Origin: Oscillospiraceae bacterium
Lineage (GTDB): Bacteria; Bacillota; Clostridia; Oscillospirales; Oscillospiraceae
Direction: 5' to 3'
Length of the DNA stretch: 17,685 nt
Assembly (NCBI GenBank): GCA_017521875.1
Contig: JAFXBH010000096.1
Location: 1-17,685 of the forward strand
The first letter of the stretch is position 1. Every line of letters begins with the position of its first letter. The translations under genes and the position numbers were made by a program. The notes beneath the pieces were generated by a model, which saw only the letters and a program-made list of their open reading frames with translations, did no database searches and was not told where the DNA came from. This document shows, in pieces, positions 6,874 to 13,171 of this stretch.

Positions 6874-7353
6874 GTGAAACGGAGCAAACAAAGAGGCGTG
6901 TCCATTGCGGAAATTTGTGTCGTTTTGGCGGTTATCTCCATTGCTGCTTTAATGGTAACTTCATTCTCTCTGATGGTAAATACCCGCAGTACCACAGCGG
7001 CCATCAGAGCCAATGTGCTGGATGATGCCTATATTGCAGAATCCATTTTGGACAGTTGGTTCAGCAGTGCGCTGTCCGGTGGTGCGACTGTTTCTGCGGA
7101 AAACGGTGTTCTCTCTGCCAAGAAAGACGGTATTACCTACCAGGTCACCATACAGGAAGAAATGCTGACAGCACCTCTGCCTGCCGGACAAGAACTGGAG
7201 ATGGAGATGTCTGTTGTCACCGCAATTACGGTGGAGCAAAAGCAGAATGCCGCGGACACGATTTGGTTCTGCACTTTGCATTATCCGGATCCCCAGGACA
7301 ACCATACCGACCTGACTTACACCTTCTGTGTCAATCCCCGTATTGGAGAGTAA
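6874..7353 (+). CDS. Prepilin-like protein 1, 159 aa (type IV pilus)
   Basis: A short basic leader (MKRSKQRG) is followed by a prepilin cleavage site and helix: G8 | VSIAEICVVLAVISIAAL, with the conserved Glu at +5 of the mature protein. PilD would cut after G8 and methylate the new N-terminus. The rest is a soluble domain of about 125 residues with few cysteines. Translation starts with GTG at 6874, with AGGAGG eight bases upstream. It is the first gene of the operon and ends 64 bases before the next prepilin gene. Whether it is the major or a minor pilin cannot be told from the sequence. Confidence 0.88.
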   Translation: MKRSKQRGVSIAEICVVLAVISIAALMVTSFSLMVNTRSTTAAIRANVLDDAYIAESILDSWFSSALSGGATVSAENGVLSAKKDGITYQVTIQEEMLTAPLPAGQELEMEMSVVTAITVEQKQNAADTIWFCTLHYPDPQDNHTDLTYTFCVNPRIGE

Positions 7354-7417
7354 GGTGGATTTTACCGATACATACGCTTAATTTGATTTTGCATTCTTCA
7401 GAAAGGAGGGCGACACC

Positions 7418-7816
7418 TTGAAAGCCAGGAAAACCAACCAATCTACCCGCCGGGGCATTTCCATCGTGGAAGTTACCATCGCCCTCGTAATCATTTCTAT
7501 TCTCAGCATTGCAGCGCTGTCTATGATCAAGATTTCCGTCAATGTGGAGAAAAAAGCGATGATTACCATGGAGGTTTCCAATGCTGCGGAAAATGCCGTG
7601 GAATGTTTCCGCTATGCAGAGACGACTGAGGAGTTTTTTGAATGCCTGCAGATGACCGGAGCGTACAAAGAAGAAGACGGCGCGTTTACGTTCTCCGGGG
7701 AAACATATACTGTTACCTTCCATCCGGAGGGGAATCAACTTACCTGCACTGCCGTGAATGAGGACGGCGAAGAAATATACGCGTTTACCTTCCGAAAAGG
7801 AGGTGGCGCAGAATGA
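7418..7816 (+). CDS. Prepilin-like protein 2, 132 aa (type IV pilus)
   Basis: The leader MKARKTNQSTRRG ends in a canonical class III site, G13 | ISIVEVTIALVIISILSI, with Glu at +5. The mature part is short (about 119 residues), with a helical stalk continuing through EVSNAAENAVECFRYAETTEEFFECL and a small beta domain at the end. The start is TTG at 7418, supported by AAGGAGGG (7403-7410); no ATG or GTG in frame would keep the basic leader. The stop codon overlaps the next ATG by four bases (ATGA), so the two are translationally coupled. It probably assembles in the pilus as a minor or major subunit. Confidence 0.87.
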   Translation: MKARKTNQSTRRGISIVEVTIALVIISILSIAALSMIKISVNVEKKAMITMEVSNAAENAVECFRYAETTEEFFECLQMTGAYKEEDGAFTFSGETYTVTFHPEGNQLTCTAVNEDGEEIYAFTFRKGGGAE

Positions 7817-8172
7817 AAAAAGCACTGACTGACCGCCGTGGCGTAGCCATTGAGATGGCCATTTTGGTGGCTTTGCTGTTATTTGCTCTGTCCACTTTGG
7901 TGTTGACCACCACTCTGCTGCAAAAACGTGCTATGGGTCGGGAGGAACTGGATATGACCCGGGGTATGGTGCTGGAGCAGATCGGCGAGGATTTCTACGC
8001 AGCCAGAACCGGAGGCGTGGGGTTCATAGCCCCCGAAACAGAGGAATTTGAGATCACTGCGGACGATACGACCCTGACCGTCAAAGACAAGCATACCGGC
8101 GAGGTACTTCTGCAGGTGGTGCTGACCGATTCTGATGGCAAGTACACTGTTGCCCAGTGGACCAAGAAGTGA
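7813..8172 (+). CDS. Prepilin-like protein 3, 119 aa, with shifted Glu
   Basis: The leader MKKALTDRRG is followed by VAIEMAILVALLLFALSTLVLTTTLL, a hydrophobic N-terminal helix typical of pilin-like proteins. If cleavage is after G10, the only Glu falls at +4 instead of the usual +5, and the helix is otherwise pilin-like. Several PilX/PulK-type or minor pilins deviate at this position, so a minor subunit or tip protein is plausible, but a simple membrane-anchored accessory protein is not excluded. The C-terminal 80 residues form a small soluble domain (ITADDTTLTVKDKHTGEVLLQVVLTD reads as a beta-meander). It overlaps the upstream prepilin gene by four bases, and AAGGAGG upstream supports the ATG. 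Confidence 0.8.
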   Translation: MKKALTDRRGVAIEMAILVALLLFALSTLVLTTTLLQKRAMGREELDMTRGMVLEQIGEDFYAARTGGVGFIAPETEEFEITADDTTLTVKDKHTGEVLLQVVLTDSDGKYTVAQWTKK

Positions 8173-8188
8173 GAGGAGCATAAGAACT

Positions 8189-9370
8189 ATGTTTGAAACG
8201 ACCCTAACGGATGTCATTGCCGTCGATACCCATAATAATACCATTCATTTTTACAGCGCTCCCAGTGCCGGCCGGCGGGATAACCACATTGTTGTGTCCT
8301 ATAACTGCCAGGCCTTTACCGACGAGTTCTATGAAAAATTCGACAGAATTCTCAAGGCCTATCAGCAGAGGTATCCCACTACCAATGCCAACAAGGTATC
8401 CCTGCTTCTGCCGGATCACCTGTTCCTGACCGATACCATCGACATTCCTGCCATTGGCAAACGGGCGATGGAAAATTCCCTGGAACTGGCGATCAGCGCC
8501 CTGTATAAGAATAAGGCTGACCTGAAATATTCCACCTATCCTATGGTGCAGAATAAGCAGTACGCCACCTACGGTATGGTAGGTGTACGGAAAGATCTGA
8601 TTACCCGGGTCACCGATGTGTGTGCAAATAATCAGATCAATGTGCAGAATATCACCTTTGCGGCCAATGCGATGGTAAATGGCGCTCTGACCTTAAATAC
8701 CAAACTGAAGACCGGCACATTTCTGCTGATGAATGTGCAGGAAAGCAAGACCCGCTTTGCCTTTGTGAACAAAGGCAGAACTGTGGGCGCATACGACCTG
8801 CCGTTTGGTCATGCTATGCTCTATAAGAGCCGCCTGGCTGCAGAAGATCTGCTGTTTGACCATTCCAGTGCAGAACTGTTGGTGCTGAATGCCAAGGAAA
8901 AGGCCAAAGCCAAGCAACTGACCATGCTGGGCGAAGAGGTGCTGGTAGACCCGGACGATGAGCGTCCCGAGCAGGAGCAACCGGAGCAGCCGGATGACCC
9001 CGAATTGGACCCCACCGAGGGCAGAAAGGGCGGCAGAAAACTGCCGAAGTTTATGCTCCGTCCCATTCCCACAGAACGGGAAGGCTTTATCTTTGAAAAC
9101 TTCCGGATTTTGGAGCGTTGGGCGCTGGAACTGATTGCTTCCAACCCCGCCATTACCGCGATGGGCAGCATTGATACGGTGTATGTGAATATGCCCCGCA
9201 GTTATGACTTCCTCTTTGATATGGTCAATGCCGAAGAGGCGGAGAACGGTGTCAAATTCCAGTCTTTGATGCAGGGTGCTGCCAACGACGGCTCCGCTGC
9301 CGGTGCCAAGGATCTGGAACTGTTCGGCGGCCTGTATGTCAAGTTGTTTAATAAAATCAATAATTTCTAG
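8189..9370 (+). CDS. PilM-like actin-fold protein of the pilus machinery, 393 aa
   Basis: PilM is the cytoplasmic actin-like ATPase fold protein that links the assembly ATPase to the inner-membrane platform. The opening MFETTLTDVIAVDTHNNTIHFY fits an actin-fold phosphate-1-like strand pair, and the segment SLLLPDHLFLTDTIDIPAIG (residues 71-90) matches the PilM region where strands lead into the helix before IxxEL. The position between prepilin genes and pilD supports the call. The sequence is divergent: the nucleotide-binding glycines are not obvious, and residues about 253-285 are an acidic Pro-rich linker ending in a basic patch (GRKGGRK). No PilN or PilO gene follows. ATG 8189 has GAGAGGAG upstream; the frame is open further back, but only inside the preceding gene. 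Identity is likely but not certain. Confidence 0.7.
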   Translation: MFETTLTDVIAVDTHNNTIHFYSAPSAGRRDNHIVVSYNCQAFTDEFYEKFDRILKAYQQRYPTTNANKVSLLLPDHLFLTDTIDIPAIGKRAMENSLELAISALYKNKADLKYSTYPMVQNKQYATYGMVGVRKDLITRVTDVCANNQINVQNITFAANAMVNGALTLNTKLKTGTFLLMNVQESKTRFAFVNKGRTVGAYDLPFGHAMLYKSRLAAEDLLFDHSSAELLVLNAKEKAKAKQLTMLGEEVLVDPDDERPEQEQPEQPDDPELDPTEGRKGGRKLPKFMLRPIPTEREGFIFENFRILERWALELIASNPAITAMGSIDTVYVNMPRSYDFLFDMVNAEEAENGVKFQSLMQGAANDGSAAGAKDLELFGGLYVKLFNKINNF

Positions 9371-9396
9371 AGCATTTTACCGGAAAGGAGGCATCT

Positions 9397-10200
9397 ATGA
9401 ATCCGCAGGAATTTGTAATGGTTTGTGTCTATATTCTTGCCGGTTTGTTGGGTCTGTGCGTCGGTAGTTTCTTAAATGTGGTGATTTATCGCCTGCCCAA
9501 TGAAATGAGCCTGTCCAAACCCGGCTCCCATTGTACGGTTTGTAATTACAGCCTGAAATGGTATGACAATATCCCGGTGCTATCCTATCTGTTCTTAGGT
9601 GGTAAGTGCCGCAAATGTAAAGCCCCTATCTCTCCCCGGTATATGATCGTGGAATTGCTCAACGGTTTGCTTTGGCTGGCTTGCGCAGCCCTGTTCTGGA
9701 AAGACAGTCCCGCCTATGCGGTGGCTGCTGCGGTGGTATGTTCCTCCCTGATCTGCATTTTTTTCATTGACTTGGAGCATATGCTGATCTTTAACCGCTT
9801 CACCTTGCTGGTGGCAGCAGGTGGCGTGGTGGCTATAATCGTCAATGGGAAATGGCTGGAGCACCTGATTGGCGCAGTGGCCGGCGGTGTAGTGTTCCTT
9901 GGCTTGTACTACGGTGCCATCGCTATTTTGAAGAAAGAGGGACTTGGCTTCGGAGATGTGAAATATGCTGCCGCTGCAGGTCTGCTGCTGGGCTGGCAAA
10001 AGTTTATCTTAGCAATGCTGCTGGCATCTGTGGCTGCGGCGCTGGTGATGATCGTCATCAACCGGGTCAAAGACGCAGACAAGCAGACAGAGTATCCCTT
10101 CGGCCCGTTCCTGGCGGTGGGCACACTGGTGGGCCTGTTGGCCGGCGACGCCATTATCTCTTGGTATATTCAGTTATTACTTGGAAATACAATTGTCTGA
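9397..10200 (+). CDS. pilD: Prepilin peptidase / N-methyltransferase PilD, 267 aa
   Basis: This integral membrane aspartyl protease removes the leader from prepilins and methylates the new N-terminus. The methyltransferase part has GSFLNVVIYRLP (residues 23-34) and two CxxC pairs (C46/C49 and C71/C74) that bind zinc. The two catalytic aspartates of the GxGD protease family are present: D125 in FIDLEHMLI and D187 in GFGDVK. The usual Pro after the first aspartate motif (IPN) is replaced here by Phe (IFN), a small deviation. Several membrane helices follow and the length is normal. AAAGGAGG precedes ATG 9397. It lies within the pilus operon, so the prepilins encoded upstream are its natural substrates. 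Confidence 0.96.
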   Translation: MNPQEFVMVCVYILAGLLGLCVGSFLNVVIYRLPNEMSLSKPGSHCTVCNYSLKWYDNIPVLSYLFLGGKCRKCKAPISPRYMIVELLNGLLWLACAALFWKDSPAYAVAAAVVCSSLICIFFIDLEHMLIFNRFTLLVAAGGVVAIIVNGKWLEHLIGAVAGGVVFLGLYYGAIAILKKEGLGFGDVKYAAAAGLLLGWQKFILAMLLASVAAALVMIVINRVKDADKQTEYPFGPFLAVGTLVGLLAGDAIISWYIQLLLGNTIV

Positions 10201-10218
10201 TGAAAGGAGTGCAGATCC

Positions 10219-11433
10219 TTGCAAAAATATAAATACACAGCGGTCAATCTGCAAAAACAGAAAATCAGGGGTGTTTTCATTGCCAACGATGAAGAAGACC
10301 TGGCGCTGCAACTGGCGAAACAAAGTTTGTTTCTGGTAGAGGCCAAGCCCTATTCCGGTGGTACACCCTCTGCATTCTTTACTTTGGGCACCGGTAAGGT
10401 GCCGATGACGGAGTTGACTTCTTTCTGTCGGCAGTTTGCCATTATGCTCAATACCCACATTCCCATTCTGGATTCTCTGGATCTGCTGAAGACCCAATCC
10501 TTTTCCGCGTACTTCCGGAACATTCTGAAGGTGATCTTCGAGGATGTGCAGAGCGGTATGCTTCTGTCTGAGGCGCTGAACAAGCATGCCAAAGTGTTCC
10601 CCGATTTCTTCCGCAGCATGGTGAAAGTGGGCGAACTCAGCGGTAAATTGGATGTGGTATTCACCGCTTTGGCAGAATACTATGAAAAAGACGCAGAATT
10701 GCGAAGAAAAGTCAGAAGCGCATTGGCGTACCCTTCTATGCTGGCCGGTATGACCGTTGGTATCGTGATCTTGATGCTGGCGTTTGTGGTTCCCACCTTC
10801 CGGGAGACACTGCAGCAGATGAATGTGACCCCCACCGGCCTGACTGCCGTAGTATATTTGATTTCCGACTTCCTGCTGGAGTGGTGGAAGATCCTGCTGG
10901 CCAATATCGTGGTGTTTGCGCTGGTAATTTTTGTGATTTCCCGTACGGAGTTCGGCGGCTATGCCATTGATGTGCTAAAATTGAAATTGCCCCTGATCCG
11001 TACCATTCAGATCAATATGATCACGGCCCGGTTTGCCCGTGCTTTTGCATTGCTGATCTCCAGCGGTATGGACCTGAACGAGGCGATGTATGCCACCGAG
11101 ATCGTCATCGGCAACAAATACCAGACCGCTCGCTTTAAGCAGGCGGCAGAAGCGGTCCGCGGAGGTATGTCCCTGACCAACGCGTTTGAAAGTTATAAAC
11201 TGTTCCCCTCAATGATGATCCAGATGATCACCATCGGTGAAAAGACCAACTCGCTGGATGATGTTCTGACGCGCTCCTGCAAGTTCTTTGACGCGCAGGT
11301 GGAAACTTCCATGAACTCTTTGACCAACAAGATCCAGCCCATTATGCTGATTATCATGGGTGCCATTGTCGGCACGCTGTTTATTGCAATCTACTCTCCG
11401 ATGATCTCCATTATGAACAATTTGAACATTTAA
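10219..11433 (+). CDS. pilC: Type IV pilus platform protein PilC (GspF family), 404 aa
   Basis: PilC is the inner-membrane platform on which pilins are assembled. Two GspF cytoplasmic domains are visible: residues about 63-160 (FCRQFAIMLNTHIPILDSL, then VGELSGKLD) and about 268-368 (ITARFARAFALLISSGMDL, then IGEKTNSLDD). They are separated by hydrophobic segments at about 163-182 and 208-230, and a third membrane helix lies near the C-terminus (IMLIIMGAIVGTLFIAIYSP). The N-terminus (YKYTAVN, KIRGVFIANDEEDL) is typical. The length of 404 aa is standard. Translation starts at TTG 10219, with AAAGGAG nine bases before it; there is an 18-base gap from pilD. Confidence 0.96.
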   Translation: MQKYKYTAVNLQKQKIRGVFIANDEEDLALQLAKQSLFLVEAKPYSGGTPSAFFTLGTGKVPMTELTSFCRQFAIMLNTHIPILDSLDLLKTQSFSAYFRNILKVIFEDVQSGMLLSEALNKHAKVFPDFFRSMVKVGELSGKLDVVFTALAEYYEKDAELRRKVRSALAYPSMLAGMTVGIVILMLAFVVPTFRETLQQMNVTPTGLTAVVYLISDFLLEWWKILLANIVVFALVIFVISRTEFGGYAIDVLKLKLPLIRTIQINMITARFARAFALLISSGMDLNEAMYATEIVIGNKYQTARFKQAAEAVRGGMSLTNAFESYKLFPSMMIQMITIGEKTNSLDDVLTRSCKFFDAQVETSMNSLTNKIQPIMLIIMGAIVGTLFIAIYSPMISIMNNLNI

Positions 11434-11451
11434 CCCGAGAGGAAGCACAAG

Positions 11452-13137
11452 ATGAATATAAATCATGAGCTTTTACAATTTTACATATACAAGAAATTGG
11501 TCAAGCGCAAAGATGCGCCGGAGATCCTCAGTGAGTGTGAACGGCTTCAGGTAGGTGTGCGGGATTATCTGTTGGCCAAAGAAGTCATCACCGATAGTAT
11601 GGATCTGGAGGCCCGGGCAGATTATTACTGCATGCCCGGCGTGGAGATCGATATGCTGGACATCGACAGAAGCCTGTTCGATCTGTTCACTTTCGACTTC
11701 ATGAAGAAGCACAAGATCATCCCTGTCAGTTACGATAAAAACGGTGTTCTGATGGTGGCTACCGGCAAACCTTTGGATTGCCGCACCACTTCTGCGTTGT
11801 CTGTGCAGTTCGGCTGCAAGTGCGATTACATTTTGGTTCCCCCGGTGCAGATCGACCGATATGTGGACTCTGTTTCTGCAGTATTGTCCACCTCTGCTGC
11901 GCTGAGTGATCTGAATACAGAAAAGGCTGAGCAGCAGGTAAACGCCCTGAAGAATGCCACCGGCGTAGCCAGCGAAAACGATGTAATCAATAACCCCGCA
12001 GTCCGATTGGTGGATTCTGTCATTCGTGAGGCGATTCCTTACCGGGCCAGCGATATTCACATCGAGCCTTTTGAGAAAATCGTTCGGGTGCGTTACCGTA
12101 TTGACGGCGACCTGCAGGACCGTGCGGAATTTCCTATTGATGCATTTTCTGCTATCTGCGCCCGTCTGAAGATTATCTCCGGCCTGAATATTGCAGAGCG
12201 CCGTGTCCCTCAGGACGGCCGTATTAATATGACCATCGGCGGCAGAGAATATGACTTCCGTGTGTCCACGCTGCCTACGGTGTTTGGCGAAAAGTTTGTT
12301 ATCCGTGTGCTGGATAAGTCCTCCTTCCACTTTACCCGGGCAGACCTGGGCTTTACCGATGAGGAGAATCTGGTGGTGGATAAGATGCTTGCCCGTCCCC
12401 ACGGTATTATCCTGCTGACCGGTCCTACCGGCTGCGGTAAATCCACCACACTGTATTCCTTCCTGAAGGAAGTCAACGATCCCACCGTAAATATCGTAAC
12501 CGTTGAAGACCCTGTGGAATTCACCATGGCCGGCATCAACCAGACCCAGGTGAATGCCAAGGCAAAAATGACTTTTGCAGCGGCGCTGCGTTCTATTCTC
12601 CGTCAGGACCCGGATATCATTATGATCGGTGAGATCCGAGACGAGGAGACCGCGGAAATCGCAGTCCGTTCCGCTATCACCGGTCACATCGTGTTCAGTA
12701 CCTTGCATACCAACGATGCCCCCGGCGCAATTTTGCGTCTGCAGGATATGGGCGTGGATAACTATCTGGTTGCTGATGCATTGGTAGGCGTCATTGCCCA
12801 GCGTCTTGTGAAGCGGCTGTGCCCCGCCTGTAAGCGGAAGGGTCGTACCAATGCCAAGGAAATGGAGATCCTGGGCATCGATGAGCCGGTCAGCATTGCC
12901 CGTCCCCAGGGCTGTCAGTTCTGCAACAACACCGGCTATAAGGGCCGAATTGCTGTCCACGAAGTGATGTATATGAACGAAACCATGAAGCGGGAAGTTA
13001 TGAACGAAAAGAATCTGGATGTACTGCGGAAAACGGCAGCGGATAACGGTATGGTTACCCTGTGGAATTCCTGCCGTACACTGGTGTTTAAGGGTATTAC
13101 AAGTGTTCAGGAACTTATGACACTGCATGTGGAGTGA
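11452..13137 (+). CDS. pilB: Type IV pilus assembly ATPase PilB (GspE family), 561 aa
   Basis: This hexameric ATPase drives pilus extension. An N-terminal GspE/MshE-type domain (about residues 1-150, including FDFMKKHKIIPVSYDKNGVL) precedes the motor. The motor shows Walker A GPTGCGKST (324-332), the Asp box TVEDPVEF, Walker B IMIGEIRD (E394), and the His box TGHIVFSTLHTNDA. A four-cysteine zinc site (C457/C460 and C488/C491) marks the PilB/GspE group and is absent from the retraction ATPase PilT. The length of 561 aa also fits PilB, not the shorter ComGA. GAGAGGAAG lies upstream of ATG 11452. It follows pilC by 18 bases. Confidence 0.97.
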   Translation: MNINHELLQFYIYKKLVKRKDAPEILSECERLQVGVRDYLLAKEVITDSMDLEARADYYCMPGVEIDMLDIDRSLFDLFTFDFMKKHKIIPVSYDKNGVLMVATGKPLDCRTTSALSVQFGCKCDYILVPPVQIDRYVDSVSAVLSTSAALSDLNTEKAEQQVNALKNATGVASENDVINNPAVRLVDSVIREAIPYRASDIHIEPFEKIVRVRYRIDGDLQDRAEFPIDAFSAICARLKIISGLNIAERRVPQDGRINMTIGGREYDFRVSTLPTVFGEKFVIRVLDKSSFHFTRADLGFTDEENLVVDKMLARPHGIILLTGPTGCGKSTTLYSFLKEVNDPTVNIVTVEDPVEFTMAGINQTQVNAKAKMTFAAALRSILRQDPDIIMIGEIRDEETAEIAVRSAITGHIVFSTLHTNDAPGAILRLQDMGVDNYLVADALVGVIAQRLVKRLCPACKRKGRTNAKEMEILGIDEPVSIARPQGCQFCNNTGYKGRIAVHEVMYMNETMKREVMNEKNLDVLRKTAADNGMVTLWNSCRTLVFKGITSVQELMTLHVE

Positions 13138-13171
13138 TCCTCTGGACGCTCCCGTGAATAAGGAGTAGGGT

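Noticed and set aside
8135..8188. Earlier start for the PilM-like gene
   Set aside because: It lies inside the upstream prepilin-like gene and has no ribosome binding site; ATG 8189 follows GAGAGGAG.
11473..13128. Open frame of about 550 codons on the strand opposite pilB
   Set aside because: It is fully antisense to a clear pilB with all ATPase motifs; its translation is His/Gln/Arg-rich with no recognisable domain and has no ribosome binding site.
6874..13137. Competence (comG) pseudopilus operon
   Set aside because: The gene order, the 561-aa ATPase with N-terminal domain and four-cysteine site, and the PilM-like gene fit a type IV pilus cluster; ComGA is shorter and comG clusters begin with the ATPase.
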